Below, piece after piece: positions 1 through 7,598 of a DNA stretch of 53,527 nt; the stretch's first letter is position 1; each line of letters begins with the position of its first letter. The position numbers were made by a program, and so were the translations under genes. The notes under the pieces were generated by a model, which saw only the letters and a program-made list of their open reading frames with translations, was not told the DNA's origin and did not search any database. The DNA comes from JBCDCB01 sp039182735 (GTDB lineage: Bacteria > Planctomycetota > Phycisphaerae > Phycisphaerales > UBA1924). The stretch spans positions 1-53,527 of the forward strand of contig JBCDCB010000018.1 of assembly GCA_039182735.1 (NCBI GenBank), given 5' to 3'.

Positions 1-175
1 CCGGCCCGCCCCCGAAGGGACGGTCATCGACCTTGTGATGCTTGTCGGTGGAGTGGTCCCGGATGTTGGTCAGGTGCCACTCGATGAGCCCGGCTTCGCG
101 GGCCCTGCCGGGGATGCTCGCCGAGAGCGCTCCCTCGAACATCTCCGGAAACAGCGTGAGGACGTCGATGCGCAT
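1..175 (-). CDS. trmD: tRNA (guanine-N1-)-methyltransferase TrmD, N-terminal part
   Basis: Only the first 58 codons are present; the gene runs off the left edge. The protein begins MRIDVLTLFPEMFEG and continues to HHKVDDRPFGGGP, the conserved TrmD N-terminus that leads into the knotted SAM-binding domain. TrmD methylates G37 next to the anticodon of several tRNAs and prevents +1 frameshifting. It lies 49 bp downstream of rpsP on the same strand, so it is probably the second gene of an rpsP-trmD operon. The usual intervening rimM is absent. The ATG has no strong Shine-Dalgarno; the bases just upstream are part of inverted repeats that could restrict translation. Identification is secure; the remainder of the protein is not visible. 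Confidence 0.93.
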   Translation of the reverse strand, partial: MRIDVLTLFPEMFEGALSASIPGRAREAGLIEWHLTNIRDHSTDKHHKVDDRPFGGGP

Positions 176-181
176 GGCTTC

Positions 182-207
182 GCCCGCTCGAGCGGGAGTG
201 AGCGGGC
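182..207 (-). promoter_or_regulatory. Overlapping inverted repeats between rpsP and trmD
   Basis: A perfect 14-base palindrome, CCCGCTCGAGCGGG (183-196), ends 7 bases before the trmD start. The 8-base arm 182-189 can instead pair with 200-207, because GAGCGGG occurs twice. The two stem-loops are mutually exclusive, and one covers the position where a ribosome binding site would be. This may lower TrmD output relative to S16; that role is inference. Confidence 0.4.
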
Positions 208-224
208 GGACCCGCGCGTGACGG

Positions 225-680
225 TCACTCGGCGGCGGCTTCCGCGGGCGCCTCTTCCGATGCCTTCTCGGCTTCGGCGGCCTCCGCGGCCTTCTTGGCT
301 TCTTCCTCGGCCTTTGCCTTCGCCTCGGCCTCGGCGGCAGCCTTCGCCGCCTCTTCCTCGGCCTGCTTCCGCTTGTGGATCGTGTCCATCTTCTTGCCGT
401 AGCGGCCAGCACGCTCCGACTGCCACGCTTCCGCGTCGATCACGCCGTGCTTGGCGAGCAGATCGTTGACCGTGTCAGAAGCCTGCGCGCCCCGGCCGAG
501 CCAGTGCTTGATGCGCTCTTCCTTCAGGCTGACCTGCTTGTTCTCGTCTTGCGAGACGGGGTCGTACCAGCCGAGGTTCTCAAGAACCTTGCCGTCGCGC
601 TTCTCGCGCTTCTCGATGGCGTTCAGCCGGTAGAAGGGACGGTTGCGACGTCCCATCCGCTTGAGTCGAAGACGAACCAT
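225..680 (-). CDS. rpsP: 30S ribosomal protein S16 with Ala/Glu/Lys-rich C-terminal extension
   Basis: The 151-residue product starts MVRLRLKRMGRRNRPFYR, the diagnostic S16 N-terminus, followed by the GKVLENLGWYDP segment. S16 binds 16S rRNA and is needed for 30S assembly. The S16 core ends around residue 85-90. About 60 further residues are rich in Ala, Glu and Lys and should form a charged helix; typical bacterial S16 is about 80-90 residues. The ATG at 680 follows GGGAG at about 9 bases. Upstream lies a promoter candidate (856-884), implying a leader of about 170 bases. trmD follows 49 bp downstream. Confidence 0.96.
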   Translation of the reverse strand: MVRLRLKRMGRRNRPFYRLNAIEKREKRDGKVLENLGWYDPVSQDENKQVSLKEERIKHWLGRGAQASDTVNDLLAKHGVIDAEAWQSERAGRYGKKMDTIHKRKQAEEEAAKAAAEAEAKAKAEEEAKKAAEAAEAEKASEEAPAEAAAE

Positions 681-855
681 GCTCGGCAACTCCCGCTCGC
701 CCCGCTCGGGGGCGTGTGCCAATGTTCTGTACCCGCGACCGTACGGCGCACCACGACGCCGCAGCAGCCCGGGATTCCATTCCAAGGCGGCCGCGAACTG
801 AGCCGCACTCCTGACAACATGAAGACCGCCCCGACGCGAACCGGAGCGATCGAGA

Positions 856-884
856 AGTGTATCCCGGTGAGCGGGGCCCCGCAA
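856..884 (-). promoter_or_regulatory. Candidate sigma-70-type promoter for rpsP-trmD
   Basis: On the minus strand a -35 TTGCGG (879-884) and a -10 TACACT (856-861) are separated by exactly 17 bases. It points at rpsP, whose start is about 176 bases downstream. The -35 lies inside the stem-loop at 866-897 that follows the upstream M14 gene. Predicted by eye only. Confidence 0.45.
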
Positions 885-897
885 GGGGCGCTTCACC
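866..897 (-). terminator. Stem-loop after the M14 peptidase gene
   Basis: GGTGA-GCG-(GGG bulge)-CCCC, loop GCAA, GGGG-CGC-(T)-TCACC form a GC-rich hairpin about 40 bases past the stop of the M14 gene, in the correct orientation for its transcript. No U-tract follows, so it is at best a non-canonical terminator. It shares bases with the -35 of the rpsP promoter candidate. Confidence 0.35.
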
Positions 898-937
898 GCA
901 GTTTCACACGAGCGACCGGCCCGCGTGTCGCTCCCCC

Positions 938-3271
938 TCAGGGGGCCGAGTTGACGTCGCAGCCCAGATTCGAGACGACGAAGGTGATGTCGCTGGTGGT
1001 GGTGACCCCGTTGCCGTCGGCGTCCCCCGGCGTCCCGCTGGCGCCGAGGCTGCCGGCACCGAGGTTGGAGACGACAAGGGTGATGTCGGAGGTCGTGGTC
1101 ATCCCGTTGCCGTCCACATCGCCCGGGCAGGTCTCGACGTTCGGGCACTCACCCACGGAGACGACCTGGAAGGCGTCGATGCCGCACTCGATCACCGAGG
1201 GCGTGCCGCCATCGGTCGCGATGAATCGCACACGGAGCGTGGACGTGGGCGGGATGTCGCCGCCCGCCCCGACGGTGAGTTGGTCCGAGCGCCAAGCGAA
1301 GAGCGCGGACGTATACGTCCGCGCGGTCTGCCAGTTGGTGCCGGCGCTGTCGGTGGCGAACTCGACGGCGAGCGAATCGCCGGTGAGCGAGCCGGGCCCG
1401 TCGTCGAGCCAGTAGTCGAAGCTGATGGTGCCGCCGGCGCTGACGTCGAAGAGGGGCGAGGTGAGGATGGTCGAGCCGCCGTCCACGTCGGAGTTGGTGC
1501 CGGCGTCGAGCCCGTTGTCGGTCAGGAAGCACTGCCCGGAACCATCGCTGTCGGCGTCGGGGTCACCGCGACCGTTGTTGAGCGGCACGCCGCGCTCCCA
1601 TTGCCCGTCCGTGGCGTTCCCGCTGACGGTCCAGCCCTGGTCGGACTCGAACGTGTCTTCGAAGACGACTTCGATGGGCGCGACGGGTACTTCGATGAGA
1701 CTGGCCGGCGCGTCGCCGGGGATGGTGAACTCGACACCGCCGTCGGACGTTGCGGAGAAGTACAACTCCACGGTGCTGCCGCAGGGCGCGCCGGGGACGG
1801 CCCCCACGTACGAGTTCGCGGCGGGCGCGGCGAGCGGCTCCTGCTGGAACACGGTGTCACCTTGGAGGCGGTAGAAAACCGAGACGTTCTGCGCTTGCGA
1901 GCCGTGCCACTCGATGGCTTCGACGCCGACGTCAAAGGAAGTGTCTTCGTCCACGATGCCGGGCACGCTCGGATTGAAGAGCGAGACTTCGAGCAGGACG
2001 CGGTCGGCGAGTTCGAGCAGGCCGGCGACGGCTTCGATGCCCGTCGGGATGATCTCGCTGGGCGGGAGTTCGAACCCCGGGAACCCGGAGTTCGGACGCA
2101 TCTCGAACGTCCATGCGAGGGCGTCGCGGGCGCCGAACGTCCAGTCCGGTGCGATGCCGTCGGCATCGCCGAGGAGCTGCGCCGGCCCGAGCCCGGCGAT
2201 GTAGATCTCGCCGAACGCGTCGGTCATGGCCTGTTCCATCGCGGCCTGCGCTTCGAGGAGTTCGGGCTGTCGCGGTGGCTGGACGCTGCCGTTGAACCCC
2301 CAGGGCCCGAGGATAACCTGCCCGAAGGTGTGGATGTCGATGTGCGCGCGCATGCGGAGAACGCTCGACTCGACGTAATCGCGAACGTTGGCGGTTTCGA
2401 CCTCGGAGAACGCAGAAGGTCCGCGATACACCTCGCTGCTGACGTTGCCGGACGAGGCACCGGGCGTACCCTGATTCCACTGAAAGCCCCAGTTGCGGTT
2501 GGGATCGACGCCGACGCCGCTATCGCCGATGCCCGGCGTGATGACGCGTCGGTTCTTGCGCCAAAGGCGGTTGTTGGTGTGCGTGTACTCGTAGCCGTCG
2601 GGGTTGACAACGGGGACGATGTGGAACTCGATGTTGTCCACAAGGTGGGTGATGCGCGGGTCGGTGCCGTAGTTGTTGATGAGCTGATCGATGAAGTACA
2701 TGCCCGACGAGAGGGACGCCCACTCGCGCGCGTGCTGGCAGACGGTAATGAGGAACTGCGGGCGGTTGCTGCTGTCGCCGGGCCCGGTGATGACGATGAC
2801 GGGGACGTCGCGCCCTTCATGGGACAGCCCGATAGATCCGAGCGTCGCGATGGGGTCCTGCGCGTAGAGCTGCAGTCGCGTGATGATCTCGGCGTAGCGC
2901 TGGTAGTCGGCAAAGAACGGATCCGCGCCGCGCTGCAGCGCCGTGTCGCGCGCCGTCTGGCGGCGTGCCGTCTCGTTGCGGATGAGCTCGGCGAGGCTCG
3001 GTGCGACGACCTCGACCTCGATGTCGAGCGCCCGCATCTCTTCGATCGCCTCGTCGTTCATCACGAAGGGAACCGCGCCGGCGCGGGGCCTGCACGCGAC
3101 CATGTCGCCCATTTCCATCGCCGCGGCGAGATCGCCCGGGCGGACCAGCGTCACCTCGACCAGGCGCATCCCCTCGGTGCCATCGAGCGGCGCCACGAGG
3201 CGTTCCTGCGCCAGCGCGAGCGGCGCGGCGACGAGCGAGAGCACAGCGGCAAGCATCCAACGAACGCGCAT
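938..3271 (-). CDS. Secreted M14-family zinc carboxypeptidase with dockerin-like C-terminus
   Basis: The predicted protein has 777 residues. Residues 1-22 are a signal peptide ending LAAPLALAQ-like. The M14 fold carries the zinc motif HARE (His about 180, Glu about 183), then NPDGYEYTH, VDPNRNW, the third ligand in DIHTFG (about 312) and the catalytic Glu in WTFEMRP (about 389). A beta-sandwich of roughly 545-705 follows. From about 714 the tail holds two copies of GD(V/A)DGNG(M/V)TTTSDIT(L/F)VVSNLG, an EF-hand/dockerin-like Ca-binding pair flanked by Cys. The protein probably trims peptides outside the cytoplasm, with the tail used for anchoring or assembly. The ATG at 3271 was preferred over GTG 3277 because GAGAGG lies 8 bases before the ATG. 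Nearly the same tail ends the 1786-residue protein at 16802-22162. Confidence 0.88.
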   Translation of the reverse strand: MRVRWMLAAVLSLVAAPLALAQERLVAPLDGTEGMRLVEVTLVRPGDLAAAMEMGDMVACRPRAGAVPFVMNDEAIEEMRALDIEVEVVAPSLAELIRNETARRQTARDTALQRGADPFFADYQRYAEIITRLQLYAQDPIATLGSIGLSHEGRDVPVIVITGPGDSSNRPQFLITVCQHAREWASLSSGMYFIDQLINNYGTDPRITHLVDNIEFHIVPVVNPDGYEYTHTNNRLWRKNRRVITPGIGDSGVGVDPNRNWGFQWNQGTPGASSGNVSSEVYRGPSAFSEVETANVRDYVESSVLRMRAHIDIHTFGQVILGPWGFNGSVQPPRQPELLEAQAAMEQAMTDAFGEIYIAGLGPAQLLGDADGIAPDWTFGARDALAWTFEMRPNSGFPGFELPPSEIIPTGIEAVAGLLELADRVLLEVSLFNPSVPGIVDEDTSFDVGVEAIEWHGSQAQNVSVFYRLQGDTVFQQEPLAAPAANSYVGAVPGAPCGSTVELYFSATSDGGVEFTIPGDAPASLIEVPVAPIEVVFEDTFESDQGWTVSGNATDGQWERGVPLNNGRGDPDADSDGSGQCFLTDNGLDAGTNSDVDGGSTILTSPLFDVSAGGTISFDYWLDDGPGSLTGDSLAVEFATDSAGTNWQTARTYTSALFAWRSDQLTVGAGGDIPPTSTLRVRFIATDGGTPSVIECGIDAFQVVSVGECPNVETCPGDVDGNGMTTTSDITLVVSNLGAGSLGASGTPGDADGNGVTTTSDITFVVSNLGCDVNSAP

Positions 3272-3484
3272 GGGCACAACCTCTCTCTATTCGATACGGA
3301 CGTCCCGCCCGCACCGTTCAACATACGCCCCGTTCACCACATCGGCGGGTCGGATGCGCCACAACGCCACTATTAGTAGCCCGCCGCACGCTGAGCCCCG
3401 TGACGCAGTTGAGAGCCGGTTCTCGGACGTCATCCCGACGGGCGCTACACTCCCCGCTCGCACCCCTCGCAACCGGAGTTCCGC

Positions 3485-4981
3485 GTGTTCGATCGTCTGA
3501 CCGAAGACTTCAATAAGGCGTTCAAGTCCCTCAGCGGGCGCGGCAAGATCAGCGAGGCGAATGTCCGCGAGTCGATGGACGAAGTTCGAACAGCGTTGCT
3601 CGACGCCGACGTCCACTACGACGTTGTGGACGAGTTCTGCGAGTCCGTCGTGCAGGAAGCACTCGGGCAGCAGGTGCTCGACTCGCTCAAGCCCGGTCAG
3701 CAGATGATCAAGGTCGTCCACGACAAGCTCGTGGACCTGATGAAGCAAGGCACCGACGACACGCCGGGGGTCGTGCGTGTTACGCCCGGCCCAACCGTCG
3801 TGATGATGTGCGGCTTGCAGGGCTCGGGCAAGACGACGACCTGCGGCAAGCTGGCGCGGTACTTGAATCAGCAAGGTCGTTCGGTGATGGTCGCCGCCGC
3901 GGATCTGCAGCGTCCCGCCGCCGTCGAGCAGTTGCAGACGGTGATCGAACAGGTCGCGAACGTGAAGACGAACGACGCTTCGGTCGAGTTCTACGCCGAG
4001 CCCGAGCGCGTCGCGGAGTACGGCAAGGCGGTCGGTGCCGCGGTGAAGGTGTGCCAGAACGCGCTGAAGGCGGCGATGAAGGCGGGCATCGATACGCTGA
4101 TTCTCGATACCGCCGGTCGCCTGCACGTCAACGACGACTTGATGGGCGAGCTGCACAAGGTGCAGCGGGCGACGAGCCCGCACCAGGTGATGCTCGTGGT
4201 CGATGCGATGACCGGCCAGGACGCGGTCAACTCCGCCAAGGCCTTCCACGAACGCCTCAGCGTGGACGGCGTCATCCTCACCAAGTTCGACTCCGACACG
4301 CGCGGCGGCGCGGCGCTCACCATCAAGAAAGTCACCGGCGCGCCGGCCAAGTTCGTCGGCACGGGCGAGAAACTCGACGCGCTCGAGGAGTTCCATCCCG
4401 AGCGTATCGCCTCGCGCATCCTTGGTATGGGCGACGTGGTTTCGCTCGTCGAGAAGGCGCAAAGCGAAGTCAGCGAAGAAGAGGCCGAGCAGCTCGCCGA
4501 GAAGATGGCGAGGGGCGAGCTCACCCTCGACGACTTCATCAAGCAGCTGCGCGCGATCCGTCGCATGGGCCCGATGAAGCAGCTGCTCGGCATGCTGCCG
4601 GGCGTCGGTCAGCAGCTCAAGGACTTCGACTTCGACGACGGTCAGCTCGATCGCGTCGAAGGGCTCGTCAACTCGATGACGCGTGACGAACGCAGGGACA
4701 TCCGCGTCATTAACCACTCTCGGCGCAAGCGCATCGCTGACGGATCGGGCACGTCGATCGACGAAGTCGGGCGCCTGGTGAAGCAGTTCCAGACCGTCTC
4801 GAAAATCGGCCAGCAGTTCGCCGGCATGGGCACCGGCGGGCGCCTCAAGGCGATGAAGCAGATGGCGTCAGCCGGCGGCGCGGGCGGCATGCCCGGGATG
4901 GCCGGGTTCAAGGGGCGGCAATCGACCAAGGCCGCGGGCGGCAAGAGCTTCAAGAAGCGCAAGCCCAAGAAGCGCCGCTAG
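3485..4981 (+). CDS. ffh: Signal recognition particle protein Ffh (SRP54)
   Basis: The 498-residue protein has the N domain (MFDRLTEDFNKAFKSL), the GTPase G domain with P-loop GLQGSGKTTT (about 109-118), DTAGRLHVN and TKFDSDTRGG, and a Met-rich M domain with a basic Gly/Lys tail. It binds signal sequences and 4.5S RNA and delivers ribosomes to FtsY at the membrane. The GTG start at 3485 is supported by GGAG 6 bases upstream. It is divergent from the M14 gene across 213 bp and convergent with the permease gene across 14 bp. A TACACT -10-like box lies at 3446-3451, but I see no matching -35 at proper distance. Confidence 0.98.
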   Translation: MFDRLTEDFNKAFKSLSGRGKISEANVRESMDEVRTALLDADVHYDVVDEFCESVVQEALGQQVLDSLKPGQQMIKVVHDKLVDLMKQGTDDTPGVVRVTPGPTVVMMCGLQGSGKTTTCGKLARYLNQQGRSVMVAAADLQRPAAVEQLQTVIEQVANVKTNDASVEFYAEPERVAEYGKAVGAAVKVCQNALKAAMKAGIDTLILDTAGRLHVNDDLMGELHKVQRATSPHQVMLVVDAMTGQDAVNSAKAFHERLSVDGVILTKFDSDTRGGAALTIKKVTGAPAKFVGTGEKLDALEEFHPERIASRILGMGDVVSLVEKAQSEVSEEEAEQLAEKMARGELTLDDFIKQLRAIRRMGPMKQLLGMLPGVGQQLKDFDFDDGQLDRVEGLVNSMTRDERRDIRVINHSRRKRIADGSGTSIDEVGRLVKQFQTVSKIGQQFAGMGTGGRLKAMKQMASAGGAGGMPGMAGFKGRQSTKAAGGKSFKKRKPKKRR

Positions 4982-4995
4982 CGCGTCGGGTTCGG

Positions 4996-6366
4996 TCAGT
5001 CTTTGGAAGAGAGCGGGAGCGGATCCCGCGCTTCGCCCGCCGCCCACATGCGGTAGCGCGGCAGGAAGACGTCGATCACCAAGATCTTGATGCACGCCGC
5101 CAGCGGGATCGCCAGCAGCAGGCCGTAGACGCCGAGCAGGACGCCGCCGGCGAGTGTGGCGAAGAGCACCGTTGGCGTGTCGAGCCCGGTGTTCTTGCCC
5201 TGGATGTACGGGGTGAGCAGGTAGTCATCGAGCGCCTGCACGAGGAAGTAGATGAGGAAGGGCGCAATGGTCATCCACCACCACGCGCCGCGGAATCCAC
5301 CCGGCGGATCCAGGTACATCAGCACGATCGCAATCGGGATCGTGATCATCGCGGCGTACGGGACGATCGACAGGAAGCCCGAGATGATCCCGAGCACGAA
5401 CGCGCCCGGAACGCCGGCGAGTGAGTACGCGATGATGAACGCGATCGACTGCAGCACCGCGATCACCAGCCGGCCGCGCACAAACCCGGAGACCGCGGCG
5501 TCCATCTTCTTGATGATCGCGACGACCGGATCGCGTTCCTTCTTCGGGATCATCTCGTCGAGCGTCCCGATGAGGCGCGGGTAGTTCGTGCACATAAAGA
5601 AGAAGAAGAACATCGTCAGGAAGAGCTGGAAGCCAAGCAGCCCGATGGCGGTGATCCCGCCGAGCAACGCGGCGACCGCGTCCACACCCGTGCCCACCGT
5701 GATCTTGGTCAGTCGCTCGGCGTTGGAGGTCAGCGTGCTCTGCAGCGCCCGGAGCTGCTCGGATTCCAGGGTGAAGACCTCGTACTGCACGAGGACCTGC
5801 GCAAGCCGCGCGAACATGCCCTGACGATCGCGCGTACCGCCCAGGTTGATCCACGCTTCCTGCACGCGTTGCGGCTGCAGCGCGATCGTGTCGGCGAAGG
5901 GCACCTCGGTGCTGAGCACGACTCCTTCCGCGCCGTCCCGTTCGGCGCTGGTCGGGGCCGGCTCGATCGCCTCGACCGGCTGCGGCTTCTCGTACCCGCC
6001 GACGAAGGCCGTCACCTCCGTCGCGCGATCGAACGCGCGGAGCGTGAGGCGGTACCCCTCGACCGTTGCGTACGACGTCCCGATCGTGACGGGCACGACG
6101 ACCAGCGACACGATGCCGAGGATCAGCAGGCTCGCGGCACCCTCGCGCGACATGCCGCCGCGCTTGGAGACCATCGTCCGGACGAGCGGCTCGAACAGGT
6201 AGGCGAGCAGCATCGCGGCGAGCAGCGGCACCGTGACGAGGCTGATCGTGTACCCGAGGTAAATCAGGAGCAGGACGACCAGCACCACGATGACGTCGCG
6301 CACCGCCTGGAACTGCCAGAGGTGACGCTCCGCGATCGGACGATCAGACCGTGACGCGTTCGCCAT
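4996..6366 (-). CDS. AI-2E family (PerM/YdiK-type) membrane transporter
   Basis: The 456-residue protein has paired N-terminal transmembrane helices (VIVVLVVLLLIYLGYTISLV, then a second hairpin). A periplasmic or coiled insertion follows at about 110-220, then a C-terminal helix bundle with GVPGAFVLGIISGFLSIVPY and the conserved YLLTPYIQGKNTGLDTPTVLFA region, typical of the family. Members export small molecules or act as Na+/H+ antiporters; the substrate cannot be told here. ATG 6366 was chosen over GTG 6372 because AGG lies 8 bases upstream of the ATG. The family call is firm, the function is open. Confidence 0.88.
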   Translation of the reverse strand: MANASRSDRPIAERHLWQFQAVRDVIVVLVVLLLIYLGYTISLVTVPLLAAMLLAYLFEPLVRTMVSKRGGMSREGAASLLILGIVSLVVVPVTIGTSYATVEGYRLTLRAFDRATEVTAFVGGYEKPQPVEAIEPAPTSAERDGAEGVVLSTEVPFADTIALQPQRVQEAWINLGGTRDRQGMFARLAQVLVQYEVFTLESEQLRALQSTLTSNAERLTKITVGTGVDAVAALLGGITAIGLLGFQLFLTMFFFFFMCTNYPRLIGTLDEMIPKKERDPVVAIIKKMDAAVSGFVRGRLVIAVLQSIAFIIAYSLAGVPGAFVLGIISGFLSIVPYAAMITIPIAIVLMYLDPPGGFRGAWWWMTIAPFLIYFLVQALDDYLLTPYIQGKNTGLDTPTVLFATLAGGVLLGVYGLLLAIPLAACIKILVIDVFLPRYRMWAAGEARDPLPLSSKD

Positions 6367-6427
6367 GCGCACAACCTACCCGCATCGATCGCATGCTGCG
6401 TGTCTTGTCATCCAGCGATCCGGACGC

Positions 6428-6826
6428 TCACTCGGCGCTGCACGCCTCGGCGTCGTCGAAGGCTTCGTCGAAGTCGAAGACGTTCGCGAAGTCGTCGAGA
6501 CGGTCCTCGTCGCTCTTGCGCAGAACGCCCGACTGCACCAGGATGAACACGAGGCGACCGAAGTCGTCCGTGCGCCGGATGCCCCAGTGGTCGAAAACGG
6601 TGCGTGCGAGGCGCCCGTAACGCTTGATCGCGAGCTCGCGCAGCCCGAGGCTGAGCTGGCGTCCATCGACGTGGCGCGACTCGTCGAGCTCGTCGAAGTC
6701 GTCCTCGCCGTGAATCTTCTCGACCGTGTAGCGCAGGCCTTCCTGCACGAAGGCGAACGCCTGCGGCGGGAAGCCTTCGGCCTGCGTGCGGATCTGCTCC
6801 CAGATCGCATCGATGGGCACACTCAC
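6428..6826 (-). CDS. Minf_1886 family protein (conserved, function unknown)
   Basis: The 132-residue soluble protein reads VSVPIDAIWEQIRTQAEGF and contains AFAFVQEGLRYTVEK, HVDGRQLSLGLRELAI and VFDHWGIRRTDDFG. These match the small conserved family named after Minf_1886, found in planctomycetes and verrucomicrobia. No catalytic motif is evident. The C-terminus is very acidic (FDFDEAFDDAEACSAE). GTG 6826 was chosen because GGGAG lies 6 bases upstream; GTG 6820 is possible. It stands alone between the permease and the glycosylase gene, with a promoter candidate at 6884-6911. Confidence 0.75.
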   Translation of the reverse strand: MSVPIDAIWEQIRTQAEGFPPQAFAFVQEGLRYTVEKIHGEDDFDELDESRHVDGRQLSLGLRELAIKRYGRLARTVFDHWGIRRTDDFGRLVFILVQSGVLRKSDEDRLDDFANVFDFDEAFDDAEACSAE

Positions 6827-6883
6827 GGGCTGCTCCCGGGTCCAAGACCCTCTCGCGCGGGCATCGTGCCCTGCGTCGATGAT

Positions 6884-6911
6884 GCTATCGGCTCGCGCGA
6901 CTCCGCCGCAA
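6884..6911 (-). promoter_or_regulatory. Weak promoter candidate for the Minf_1886-family gene
   Basis: TTGCGG (6906-6911) and GATAGC (6884-6889) are separated by 16 bases on the minus strand. The same place also contains GCCGATAG (6885-6892), a sigma-28-like -10, but no TCAAG lies 15-16 bases upstream, so a sigma-70-type reading is preferred. Confidence 0.25.
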
Positions 6912-6986
6912 TGAGGAATTGCGATCTGCGTCAGATAGTCCCCGGCGGCCCACGAACCGGGACAACCGCGAAGTTCGCACGCCACC

Positions 6987-7598
6987 CTATCGGGATACGT
7001 TCGGGTTTTCGGCTTCCCAGAAGCGAAGAGGCTTTGCGACCCACTCCTGCGCACGATCGATGCCGATGCGCGGCCCGGTCTCGATCGAGGCGGGAGCATC
7101 GCCGCGTTCAAGCCAGAGCGTTTCACGCACGCACAGATCGAAACCGCTGAGGTCTTTGTCAATGCGCAACGCCTGGCAGAGCTTCGCGGGGCCGGAGCAG
7201 AGGTCACGGTCGCTGAGCGCGCGCTTCGCGTTGGGACGCCGGCGGTGCGCGCGCATCGGCTCGATCCCGTCGAGTGGTTCGAGCGCGCGGATGAGCACGG
7301 CGGCGGGGTGGTCTTTCTTGAACGCCGCGATGTTCATGCAGTAGTGCATGCCGTAGGTGAAGTAGACGTACGACGTGCCGGGCCTCGCGTACATGTGCTC
7401 GTTGCGCGCGCTGCGGTGTCCGTTGAAGGCGTGCGACGCGCGGTCCTCGGGCCCGACGTAGGCCTCGGTCTCGACGATGCGCCCGCTGAGGCGCGTGCCG
7501 TCGTCGAGCGCGCGCACGAGGACGCACCCGAGCAGCGCGGGCGCGAGATCCTCGGCGCGCACGGCAAGGAACGATCGTTTGATCAGCGCGCGAGCCAC
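6987..7598 (-). CDS. DNA-3-methyladenine glycosylase (AAG/MPG family)
   Basis: The 203-residue protein carries the family hallmarks LAPALLGCVLVRAL, GRIVETEAYVGPEDRASHA (with the catalytic Glu), ARPGTSYVYFTYGMHYCMNI and VLIRALEPLDG. It should excise alkylated purines such as 3-methyladenine and hypoxanthine as the first step of base-excision repair. The length is normal for the family. The GTG start at 7598 lies inside the end of the upstream amidohydrolase gene (16-base overlap), with a GGGGG run 5 bases before it, so translation is probably coupled. Confidence 0.93.
   Translation of the reverse strand: MARALIKRSFLAVRAEDLAPALLGCVLVRALDDGTRLSGRIVETEAYVGPEDRASHAFNGHRSARNEHMYARPGTSYVYFTYGMHYCMNIAAFKKDHPAAVLIRALEPLDGIEPMRAHRRRPNAKRALSDRDLCSGPAKLCQALRIDKDLSGFDLCVRETLWLERGDAPASIETGPRIGIDRAQEWVAKPLRFWEAENPNVSR

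Noticed and set aside
857..3376. Long open frame on the + strand opposite the M14 peptidase gene
   Set aside because: It is antisense to a well-supported gene, has no domain, and its composition is the mirror of high-GC codon bias.
6885..6892. GCCGATAG upstream of the Minf_1886-family gene as a sigma-28 promoter
   Set aside because: No TCAAG or TAAA at 15-16 bases; the neighbouring TTGCGG/GATAGC pair explains it as well.
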